Source: Saprospiraceae bacterium (GTDB lineage Bacteria; Bacteroidota; Bacteroidia; Chitinophagales; Saprospiraceae). Taken from it: 64,000 nucleotides of DNA. The DNA is taken from assembly GCA_016714445.1 (NCBI GenBank), contig JADJNF010000009.1:310001-374000 (forward strand). Direction: 5' to 3'. The position numbers were made by a program, and so were the translations under genes. The notes below the pieces were generated by a model. That model did not search any database and had not been told where the DNA came from. It saw only the letters and a program-made list of their open reading frames with translations. Positions 17,716 to 26,311 of the stretch are shown one piece after another (position 1 is the stretch's first letter; every line of letters starts with the position of its first letter).

Positions 17716-19829
17716 AAAGTGACCATCCGGGCGACAGCCCACTGAAACTGCTTAATGGTTTGAGTTGCATCCCACGGTGCGGGTGAAAGTGACCATCCGG
17801 GCGACAGCCCACTGAAACCCGTTTGTACCGTTGCTTCCTGCTGATCCTGTGGGTGAAAGTGACCATCCGGGCGACAGCCCACTGAAACATTTTTTCAAAT
17901 AGGTTTACCGGATTATCTATGAAGTGAAAGTGACCATCCGGGCGACAGCCCACTGAAACTCATAATGACTTTTGGCTTTATGTTTCGATTTATGTGAAAG
18001 TGACCATTTGGGCGACAGCCCACTGAAACATTCTCATAACATCATTACTTATAGGTAAACTAGTGAAAGTGACCATTTGGGCGACAGCCCACTGAAACCA
18101 GCAACAGCACGATAATCAGCTATAGCCTTAGCAGTGAAAGTGACCATCTGGGCGACAGCCCACTGAAACATCCAAAGTTACCCAACTTTTTGGATTTATA
18201 AGGGTGAAAGTGACCATCTGGGCGACAGCCCACTGAAACACAAACGGGTCAGCTTTCCATCCACCCTCTTTAAGTGAAAGTGACCATCTGGGGGACAGCC
18301 CACTGAAACTTTAGTGTACCGATCGTTCGCACTGAATGATCAAGTGAAAGTGACCATCTGGGCGACAGCCCACTGAAACTTCCAGTCGGTGCTGGTAAGA
18401 TGACCTGATACAGGTGAAAGTGACCATCCGGGCGACAGCCCACTGAAACGATTTCAATAAAGGATAAGGCTTTCTCTTTTAAAGTGAAAGTGACCATTTG
18501 GGCGACAGCCCACTGAAACAATTTTAGGTAAAAATAGTAAGACCTCGTAAGCTGTGAAAGTGACCATTTGGGCGACAGCCCACTGAAACGTCTTGCTGGA
18601 TTGCTTAACCAACTGGCCAAACAGTGAAAGTGACCATTTGGGCGACAGCCCACTGAAACTCAACTATCCAATCAAACAGGATTACTCTTCTCCTTGCGTG
18701 AAAGTGACCATCCGGGCGACAGCCCACTGAAACTTGCAAGATCTCCCCAATCAATATCTATCCGAGGGTGAAAGTGACCATCTGGGCGACAGCCCACTGA
18801 AACATTTTAAAGATTCCAATGCCTCTTCTGAAGATAAAGGTGAAAGTGACCATTTGGGCGACAGCCCACTGAAACACAATATCCGGCAGTGAAAGGTCAG
18901 CCATTCTTTGGTGAAAGTGACCATCCGGGCGACAGCCCACTGAAACAGGACGCCATCCTTCGGAAATCAATAACTCCAGTGTGAAAGTGACCATCCGGGC
19001 GACAGCCCACTGAAACTTACGGTCGGATCTTTTCTAACCTGTTGTAATGGTGAAAGTGACCATTTGGGCGACAGCCCACTGAAACTAAGCGTTGTTGAGT
19101 TGATGTTTGTTGATGAAGTGTGAAAGTGACCATTTGGGCGACAGCCCACTGAAACAATAAATTTGCCCTGCCTGTCGGTGGCTACGACGCCAGCACGTGT
19201 GAAAGTGACCATTTGGGCGACAGCCCACTGAAACAGACGTTTTGCCATCGTCAATAATAAGGTAATCAGTGAAAGTGACCATTTGGGCGACAGCCCACTG
19301 AAACCTAAAAAGATTGTCATTTGCAATTATGAAAGAGTGAAAGTGACCATTTGGGCGACAGCCCACTGAAACGCTAGAAGTTTTTTACTTCAGTGCGCTT
19401 TTCTTCGTGAAAGTGACCATTTGGGCGACAGCCCACTGAAACAGTTTGCAAAAAGAAGAACATTTTCACATTCTTGTGAAAGTGACCATTTGGGCGACAG
19501 CCCACTGAAACATCAATGCTGCGCCTTCACCGTCTATTGGTAAAGCTGAAAGTGACCATCCTGGCGACAGCCCACTGAAACATGCGAACGACGGTCAGCC
19601 TGCCAGAAGTTTCAGGTGAAAGTGACCATCCGGGCGACAGCCCACTGAAACATTTGAGATCTGGTGATCACAGCTCCATACATCAGTGAAAGTGACCATC
19701 CGGGCGACAGCCCACTGAAACCAAAATAAATTTGGTTCGGTAAATTTGAAATATGTGAAAATGACCATCCGGGCGACAGCCCACTGAAACAGGTATGTAT
19801 AGTGTATATAGGATAAATTCCTATGTGTG

Positions 19830-19953
19830 AAAGTGACCATTTGGGCGACATGCCGGACTGAGCGATCCCAAAGGGTCGAGTACGACAGTGCTCGAAGTGA
19901 AGGAACCCGCTATTGGCGGGATAGGTGGCTAAGACGATGTTATTTTTGAATCC
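19830..19953 (+). repeat. Hairpin element inside a CRISPR repeat
   Basis: The left half repeat (19827) has the TT variant whereas the right half (19954-19986) has CC. The right half therefore probably arrived with the element. The element itself has diverged (CCCGCTATTGGCGGG hairpin). Confidence 0.85.
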
Positions 19954-21003
19954 AAAGTGACCATCCGGGCGACAGCCCACTGAAACACTTATTGTTCCTA
20001 CAATATCCGGCAGACAAAGTGAAAGTGACCATCCGGGCGACAACCCACTGAAACCAAATATAGGTACAATTTCTTTATGAATGTTATTTTGAAGTGAAAG
20101 TGACCATCCGGGCGACAGCCCACTGAAACAATCTATGCCAAATCTGTCAGGTGCTGACATATGGTGAAAGTGACCATCCGGGCGACAGCCCACTGAAACT
20201 CATTCTCGTTCGCGTCAACCATGTCTGACGTGCGTGAAAGTGACCATCCGGGCGACAGCCCACTGAAACATGTTTTCCCAATCTGGAAGTTCTTCAAATT
20301 CATGTGAAAGTGACCATCCGGGCGACAGCCCACTGAAACATTAGATTCTTTGTCAGAAAAAGAAATTTTTAAGTGAAAGTGACCATTTGGGCGACAGCCC
20401 ACTGAAACTGGTGCCGAAATCGCGAACCTCTAATCCGAACTTGTGAAAGTGACCATTTGGGCGACAGCCCACTGAAACAAAAACGGTCACAGTTACTCTC
20501 TTAACTATTGTTTGTGAAAGTGACCATTTGGGCGACAGCCCACTGAAACAGGTCAGAAAGATTGAATTTTTCTTTCAACTTTGTGAAAGTGACCATCTGG
20601 GCGACAGCCCACTGAAACCTAAAAATATCCTCATCAAAAACGAGAGATGAAGTGAAAGTGACCATCTGGGCGACAGCCCACTGAAACTTAGCTAGACTAG
20701 TATTTGATGTTTTAACACCGTTAAAGTGACCATCTGGGCGACAGCCCACTGAAACCTTTTTGAATATCGTTTACTGTAAGCTCTTTTGAGGTGAAAGTGA
20801 CCATCCGGGCGACAGCCCACTGAAACTTTTGGTGTTGCTGCCGAAATTAAACCACCAACAAGTGAAAGTGACCATCCGGGCGACAGCCCACTGAAACTAA
20901 TATTTAGCAATTGATCCTATCACACCGTTTTGTGAAAGTGACCATCCGGGCGATAGCCCACTGAAACATTTTGAATTTTCATATTTATCTGAACAATCTA
21001 GTG

Positions 21004-21127
21004 AAAGTGACCATCCGGGCGACATGCCGGACTGAGCGATCCCGAAGGGTGAAGTACGGCAGTGCTTCAAGCGAAGGAACCCGCCAGTGGCGGGATGGGT
21101 GGCTAAGATGATGTTTTTTTTGAATCC
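21004..21127 (+). repeat. Hairpin element inside a CRISPR repeat
   Basis: Same insertion point, after GGGCGACA. It carries the variant GGGTGAAGTACGGCAGTGC and ends TTTTGAATCC before the second half repeat at 21128. Confidence 0.85.
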
Positions 21128-21267
21128 AAAGTGACCATCCGGGCGACAGCCCACTGAAACCTAAATATATGTGCTGAAAAATTCGATGTATTATGGTGAA
21201 AGTGACCATCCGGGCGACAGCCCACTGAAACACCATATCGGTGCTGAATAGGATGGGTATGTGTGTG

Positions 21268-21389
21268 AAAGTGACCATCCGGGCGACATGCCCGACTGAG
21301 CGATCCCGTAGGGTGAAGTACGGCAGTGCTTCAAGCGAAGGAACCCGCCAATGGCGGGATGGGTGGCTAACATGATGTTTATTGAAACC
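21268..21389 (+). repeat. Hairpin element inside a CRISPR repeat, flanked by a duplicated spacer
   Basis: Same structure. The spacers on its left (21232-21264) and right (21423-21473) begin with the same ~27 bases. The right half repeat has GCGATAGCCC. Confidence 0.85.
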
Positions 21390-21546
21390 AAAGTGACCAT
21401 CCGGGCGATAGCCCACTGAAACACCATATCGGTGCTGAATAGGATGGGTTTGTGTGAACTCTTTAATATGTGTGTGAAAGTGACCATCCGGGCGACAGCC
21501 CACTGAAACTATGTCTTGAGCATCACCTTAGCTTCTGCTTCTGGTG

Positions 21547-21670
21547 AAAGTGACCATCCGGGCGACATGCCGGACTGAGCGATCCCACAGGGTGAAGTAC
21601 GGCAGTGCTTCAAGCGAAGGAACCCGCCACTGGCGGGATGGGTGGCTAAAACGCAGCTGTATTGATGATC
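21547..21670 (+). repeat. Hairpin element inside a CRISPR repeat, variant end
   Basis: The element ends GGCTAAAACGCAGCTGTATT instead of the usual ATGATGTTTTTT form. The right half repeat is degenerate (AAAGTGCCCATCTGAGCGAC). Confidence 0.85.
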
Positions 21671-21812
21671 AAAGTGCCCATCTGAGCGACAGCCCACTGA
21701 AACTGGTTTCCATTATAACAAGCCTGAGTGAAGATATTGTGAAAGTGACCATCCGGGCGACAGCCCACTGAAACCCCACTTTGGCCAATAATGGAGACAC
21801 TTCATCAGAGTG

Positions 21813-21936
21813 AAAGTGACCATCCGGGCAACATGCCGGACTGAGCGATCCCACAGGGTGAAGTACGGCAGTGCTTCAAGCGAAGGAACCCGCCAGTGGC
21901 GGGATGGGTGGCTAAAACGCAGCTATATTGATGATC
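21813..21936 (+). repeat. Hairpin element inside a CRISPR repeat, variant end
   Basis: Shares the AAAACGCAGCTATATTGATG ending with the copy at 21547, so the two derive from one event. The left half has GGGCAACA. Confidence 0.85.
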
Positions 21937-22075
21937 AAAGTGACCATCCGGGCGATAGCCCACTGAAACACTTCCAAGATGGTTCCTATATCTCCATTTA
22001 CCGTTAAAGTGACCATCCGGGCGACAGCCCACTGAAACTCTTTACCACTTTGTTTTGAAATACCCGTAATCCGTG

Positions 22076-22198
22076 AAAGTGACCATCCGGGCGACATGCC
22101 TGACTGAGCGATCCCACAGGGTGAAGTACGACAGTTCTTCAAGCGAAGGAACCCGCCAGTGGCGGGATGGGAGGCTTACATGATATTTATTTGAAACC
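22076..22198 (+). repeat. Hairpin element inside a CRISPR repeat
   Basis: Standard insertion point. It has the variants CGACAGTTCTTC and GGGAGGCTTACATGATAT, followed by a normal half repeat at 22199. Confidence 0.85.
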
Positions 22199-22267
22199 AA
22201 AGTGACCATCCGGGCGACAGCCCACTGAAACAGGAATGTATGTATCTTTACCGACTGATACTAAGTG

Positions 22268-22366
22268 AAAGTGACCATCCGGGCGACATGCCGGACTGAG
22301 CGATCCCGTAGGGTGAAGTACGACAGTGCTTCAAGCGAAGGAACCCGCCAGTGGCAGGATGGGAGA
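22268..22366 (+). repeat. Truncated hairpin element at the distal array end
   Basis: The left half repeat (22265-22288) and the first ~77 bases of the element are present. Similarity stops after GGATGGGAG and no second half repeat follows, so the array ends inside an element copy. Confidence 0.85.
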
Positions 22367-22489
22367 GTTAATGAAGCTCTATCAAAATTGACATGGAGTC
22401 AATTTATGGAGCAAACCACTAACTCTACCCACCACCCACGAAGTAAGCTGTTTTGTTGCCATGGTAAAAGCAGGTACAAGGTAAATGAT

Positions 22490-22522
22490 AGCGGTAGGAT
22501 GACACTGAGTCATCCGACCGCT
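22490..22522 (+). terminator. Strong inverted repeat after the CRISPR array
   Basis: AGCGGTAGGATGAC pairs with GTCATCCGACCGCT around the loop ACTGA, a 13-14-bp stem with one mismatch. No U-run follows, so it is a transcript-end hairpin or a recombination/insertion scar rather than a classical intrinsic terminator. Confidence 0.55.
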
Positions 22523-22667
22523 TAATTGACTAAGTGCCTATCCTGGAGTCAGAATTAAAAAAGTTTTAAAAAATTTATACTGTCAGGCAACGTTTTGGTA
22601 CTACTTCTTGGTATTAATAGTAAGTGTTCATATATTTATGTATACTTATCTCAACAAAACACAAAAA

Positions 22668-24317
22668 ATGAATACCATTTTACGATTATATAGCTTTGTA
22701 CTAGTGCTGCTGCTGATATCCTGCCATCGGGAGGACCAGGATGTCACTACACCCATTGATATCATCACCGAAGAAACAGAAACATATTTTGACAGCCATT
22801 TTATAGGTAAAATAGTCAATGAAGAAGGTAAATCCCTGGAAGATGTCAGAGTGACCATAGGAAATGACACTTATCTGAGTGCAGAAAATGGGGTTTTTAT
22901 ATTCTCCGATGTGAAGACGCATGGTGCAGGACAGCTGGTCCATGTGCGTAAAACGGGCTATTTTGACCAATACATCTTTATCATCACTGCCAATGGCCAA
23001 TACAACCATCTTGCCGTAGTGCTGAAAAAGAAGACTGATTTTTCCACCATTTCAGGTGCATCAAATAGTGACATATCTATCCATCCCGATATGCAATTGT
23101 CTGTGCCGCCCAATGCTTTTGCCCGCCTGTCAGGTGAAATATACACAGGAAATGTCCGCATCTATACCGATTTTGAAGGGGTAAAAGGAAACTTGCCCGT
23201 CAGGGATAAAAATTTGTCTCCGGGTATTTTTACTGAGAGTACTTCTTTCCGTCTTGAAGTGGAAACATCGGATGGTTTGCCATTAAAAATTGTAGCTCCA
23301 CTTCGGTTGAAAACCAATATAAACGGTGTAAATGTAGCTAAACTGGACATCAGCAAAGATAAATGGATGACCGTATCTACCGAAAATCAGGGTACTTCCA
23401 TCTCAGCGACAGTAGATCAGGATGTTCCATATCAGATAGGAAAATTCCGTCCCGTCACCAGGATAAGCACACAAATAGTCAATACATCGGATGACGGGGT
23501 ATCCTTTACCGAAGTAGAAATTAAAGACGGACAAAATGAAACATGGTCAGTGCAGCCGGGACAGGATGGATCTGTGCGTTTTTATGCGCCGTCCAACAGT
23601 TCTGTAATGATGATGATAAAAGATGTTTGCGGCCAGGTATTGGGGGTTAAATCAGTAGAAGTGGGCAATGGTCCGGTACAACCTATTGCCGATGTGGTTT
23701 TGGATGATAGTAAATTGATGACCATACAATCCAACATAGATCCTTGTGGTCTCCCTCTTTCACAGCATGATCTGATCAATCTGGTGCTGACCGGTGCAAA
23801 CAAAAGTGTAGTAGCCTACCAATCTGAAGATAAACAATTTTTTGTATTGCCGGATTGTCTGAAACTTAAAAAAGCCACCTATTTCAGAGGAAAACAGGAA
23901 AAATATTCCGTTTCATACAGTGGTCTGAGCGCCCATCCATTGCTTACCATCAGCGCGGTGCCATTGTGTATAGAAAAAGTATCAGGCTACTTCAGTGTAA
24001 ATGATGTGCCGATATTATTGGATCTGAATCAATATTATATCTATAGGGAAGTGCAAGCCAACCAAACCCTGGTGATATCCGATTTGAGCGGTTTTATGAT
24101 TTCAATAGCAGGAGTGACGACCAAAGGGAAATATACTCCGGAAGCTGTTTATTTTAACCATCCGAGTATGACCGATTGTCAGCTGGAGCAGTGCAGCGAA
24201 GTGACCACATACATCGACGAAATAAGCCTGCCGGGCGCAGTGGTAAAGATCAGGATCGAGGGCCAGATAAATGGCAGCAGGATCAAAGGTGAATTTGTCA
24301 ATGTATTACAAAACTAA
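22668..24317 (+). CDS. Lipoprotein with carboxypeptidase-regulatory-like domain, first gene of sigma operon
   Basis: 549 residues from the ATG at 22668; an upstream ATG at 22608 would put the signal peptide too far inside. The signal peptide ends in a lipobox (VLVLLLISC), so the protein is lipidated. Residues ~45-125 (FIGKIVNEEGKSLEDVRV, AENGVFIFSDVK) form a CarboxypepD-reg-like beta domain. A ZU5-like region (DISIHPDMQLSVPPNAF) follows. It precedes an ECF sigma factor and a membrane anti-sigma/barrel protein, and the same order recurs at 36.5-39.9 kb. It probably acts at the cell surface, with expression tied to the sigma system. Confidence 0.8.
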   Translation: MNTILRLYSFVLVLLLISCHREDQDVTTPIDIITEETETYFDSHFIGKIVNEEGKSLEDVRVTIGNDTYLSAENGVFIFSDVKTHGAGQLVHVRKTGYFDQYIFIITANGQYNHLAVVLKKKTDFSTISGASNSDISIHPDMQLSVPPNAFARLSGEIYTGNVRIYTDFEGVKGNLPVRDKNLSPGIFTESTSFRLEVETSDGLPLKIVAPLRLKTNINGVNVAKLDISKDKWMTVSTENQGTSISATVDQDVPYQIGKFRPVTRISTQIVNTSDDGVSFTEVEIKDGQNETWSVQPGQDGSVRFYAPSNSSVMMMIKDVCGQVLGVKSVEVGNGPVQPIADVVLDDSKLMTIQSNIDPCGLPLSQHDLINLVLTGANKSVVAYQSEDKQFFVLPDCLKLKKATYFRGKQEKYSVSYSGLSAHPLLTISAVPLCIEKVSGYFSVNDVPILLDLNQYYIYREVQANQTLVISDLSGFMISIAGVTTKGKYTPEAVYFNHPSMTDCQLEQCSEVTTYIDEISLPGAVVKIRIEGQINGSRIKGEFVNVLQN

Positions 24318-24332
24318 TCAGGTACAGTAGCT

Positions 24333-24893
24333 GTGAATATTCATCTGGAAGACATCATATCTGGTTGCCGGCAAGGTCATCGGCGTGCTCAAAAACAACT
24401 GTTTGAGTACATGGCCGGTAGATTGCTGACTGTATCCCGGCAGTATACGCCAAAAGGTCTGGACCCTATGGACAATCTGCAGGATAGTTTTATCAAGATA
24501 TTTGACAGGATCTATGCTTTTGATGTTAAAAAAGGGAGTTTCGAATCATGGGCAAGGCGGATAGTGATCAACACGGCACTGGACAAATTAAATAAAAAAG
24601 GCATCGAAGAAGTTATATTGGAATATGATGATATGCCATTACTCATAGAAAATAAAATCGAAGCAGCGGAAGATATAGAACAGTTGATGTATATCATAGA
24701 GCAGCTTCCTGATGGATATAAACAGGTGTTTTGTCTGTACGAGATAGAAGGATATAGCCATAAGGAAATCGCAGATCAACTCAAAATCAAAGAAGCCACG
24801 TCCAGATCACAATTAAATAAAAGTAAACAATTGCTGAGAACGTGGGTAATAAAATTTGATCTTCCGGTATTTTTAAATATACAATCAGAATAA
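24333..24893 (+). CDS. ECF-family RNA polymerase sigma factor
   Basis: 186 residues starting with GTG at 24333, 15 bases after the previous stop. Region 2 is visible at residues ~20-85 (LDPMDNLQDSFIKIFDRIYA, GSFESWARRIVINTALD) and region 4 at ~125-175 (QLPDGYKQVFCLYEIEGYSH, ATSRSQLNKSKQLLR, a helix-turn-helix). The product should direct polymerase to a small regulon, probably including its own operon. The next gene starts one base after its stop and has the features of its membrane-bound antagonist. A paralogue lies at 37962. Confidence 0.92.
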   Translation: MNIHLEDIISGCRQGHRRAQKQLFEYMAGRLLTVSRQYTPKGLDPMDNLQDSFIKIFDRIYAFDVKKGSFESWARRIVINTALDKLNKKGIEEVILEYDDMPLLIENKIEAAEDIEQLMYIIEQLPDGYKQVFCLYEIEGYSHKEIADQLKIKEATSRSQLNKSKQLLRTWVIKFDLPVFLNIQSE

Positions 24894-24894
24894 T

Positions 24895-26301
24895 ATGCAA
24901 GACGATAGCAAACATTGGAAAAGTAAAATACAACAGCTCAAAAGCCATTCTTCTTCATTGGATATACCTGTGGAATGGGATGTTCTGGAGAAACGTATGG
25001 ATAAAAAATCCCGACGAAAAGTGGCCATTTGGTGGTGGCCGTTGATGATCGGTCTGGCAGTGAGTGCAGGATACTTTTATATTTCCAAAGACCATCAGCA
25101 AGCCGGGAAAACTCTTGAACAGTCCAAAAACCAGGGTATTGCAAGCGAAAATAAGGTCGTAGCAATGGCCAAAAATGAAAACGGGGAAAAAATAAATGTT
25201 GCCAATAATCCTTCCGGCCAAACCACCAGGATGCCGGACCATCAAAAGGCAGCTCAAATATATGATCCTGTAAAGGCTGATGTTTCGAAAAAAGAAATGT
25301 CAAAAAATGAAAACAAAAACCTCCATCAAAAGCAGGTGATTACCCATACAACAACAGAACCAAGTTTTGCACAAAATCAGTATAAAACCGAGCCTCAAAC
25401 CAATGAAAATAGCATAAAAGAAGTATCTGCTATATGGCCAATGGCTGAAGATAATAATTCAGCCCCTATGGATCAGGATCTTGCGGCAAAAACCAAATCA
25501 CTTGATCTGGCATTGCTGGAAATACCGGATAGTAAAACATTGAGCACCCTTTATCCGAATAGTATTCTGATGAATATGTCAAAGCGTCAAAATAGATCCA
25601 AACCAATATTTTTAGATATCAGGACGCTTATAGGCAAACCAGTGTATGACTACCATCCTGTGGTCACAGCTCATGAAGGCATCGCTATAAACAGGAAAAA
25701 ATATGAACAGCCTCTGGAATCTGTGAGTAGCCGACTGTCCATAGGCAAAGAAACAGGCCATAAGTTTTATGTTGCTCTGGGAGTGTCATATTCCATGCTG
25801 AATGACAGATGGAAAAGCAGCCGGTATGATACGATGGATGTGATGTTGGACAATCAAATCATAGAACAGTATACCAGCCCTGAAGGAATAGTAACCGAAA
25901 AAACCGGAAAAAAACTGGCACGACAAATCGTGGAAGTGACCCAAACCAGATATAACACTATTCAATCCCTGGCTACGATGATATCCCTGGGAAAATATTT
26001 CAACATCCATAAAATGCGATGGACGATCGAAGCCAATGTTGCGCTTCCCATCTTCACCACATACACTGGTCAGGCTTTGGACCAAAATAACAAGTTGATA
26101 AGCATCGACAGCATATACAACAGGAGAAATTCCTTACAATACGGTTTACATTTATCTTACTTATATCCGGTGTCCGGACGCCTGGCCTTATATGGAGGAT
26201 ACGATTATAATTATGCCCGATTACACACTAATCAGGGTTATTTCAGAAACCAGAAAATTCATTCCATATCTGTGGGCATGAAGTATTTTATTTACCATTA
26301 A
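24895..26301 (+). CDS. Membrane-anchored anti-sigma/outer-membrane-barrel-like protein
   Basis: 468 residues. The N-terminal ~45 residues are charged and cytoplasmic (DIPVEWDVLEKRMDKKSRRK). One membrane helix follows (IWWWPLMIGLAVSAGYFYI, ~48-66), then a low-complexity periplasmic linker. The C-terminal ~180 residues have alternating hydrophobic strands ending in a tyrosine-rich strand and MKYFIYH, as in small OMP beta-barrels. The order after an ECF sigma gene suggests a sigma-binding N-terminus and a periplasmic or outer-membrane sensor part. The paralogue at 38494 has the same plan, with the motif W..LE.R..KK.RR before the membrane helix. Confidence 0.75.
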   Translation: MQDDSKHWKSKIQQLKSHSSSLDIPVEWDVLEKRMDKKSRRKVAIWWWPLMIGLAVSAGYFYISKDHQQAGKTLEQSKNQGIASENKVVAMAKNENGEKINVANNPSGQTTRMPDHQKAAQIYDPVKADVSKKEMSKNENKNLHQKQVITHTTTEPSFAQNQYKTEPQTNENSIKEVSAIWPMAEDNNSAPMDQDLAAKTKSLDLALLEIPDSKTLSTLYPNSILMNMSKRQNRSKPIFLDIRTLIGKPVYDYHPVVTAHEGIAINRKKYEQPLESVSSRLSIGKETGHKFYVALGVSYSMLNDRWKSSRYDTMDVMLDNQIIEQYTSPEGIVTEKTGKKLARQIVEVTQTRYNTIQSLATMISLGKYFNIHKMRWTIEANVALPIFTTYTGQALDQNNKLISIDSIYNRRNSLQYGLHLSYLYPVSGRLALYGGYDYNYARLHTNQGYFRNQKIHSISVGMKYFIYH

Positions 26302-26311
26302 AAAAAAAATA

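Larger units (their letters stand above)
16906..22288 (+). CRISPR. Type III-B CRISPR array, about 56 repeats, interrupted by hairpin elements
   Basis: 36-bp repeats begin GTGAAAGTGACCAT and end GGCGACAGCCCACTGAAAC; spacers are about 33-40 nt. I count about 56 repeat starts, from 16906 to the truncated last one at 22265. The 3' end ACTGAAAC fits the 8-nt crRNA handle, so transcription is on the plus strand, the same as the cas genes. Repeat positions 15-16 vary in blocks (CC, TT or CT). Eight repeats are interrupted after GGGCGACA by a ~100-bp element, which accounts for 13 element copies in all. The leader is at 16754-16905. No cas1/cas2 lies in the window, so adaptation must work in trans or has ceased. 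Long minus-strand ORFs across the array (repeated MGCRPDGHFH) are translated repeats, not genes. Confidence 0.97.

Noticed and set aside
16941..22032. Many minus-strand ORFs with MGCRPDGHFH, QWAVARMVTFT or SGLSPGWSLS repeats
   Set aside because: These are translations of the 36-bp CRISPR repeats and spacers in different frames. There is no start context or protein logic.
16979..22366. Target-site duplication of 21 bp by a classical transposon
   Set aside because: The two half repeats differ in variant type at 19827/19954, which a target duplication would not produce, and there are no terminal inverted repeats.
17308..22525. Plus-strand ORFs with RATCRTERSRRV...EGTRQWRDGW
   Set aside because: They are the embedded hairpin element read as protein. 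The hairpins explain the conservation better than coding does.
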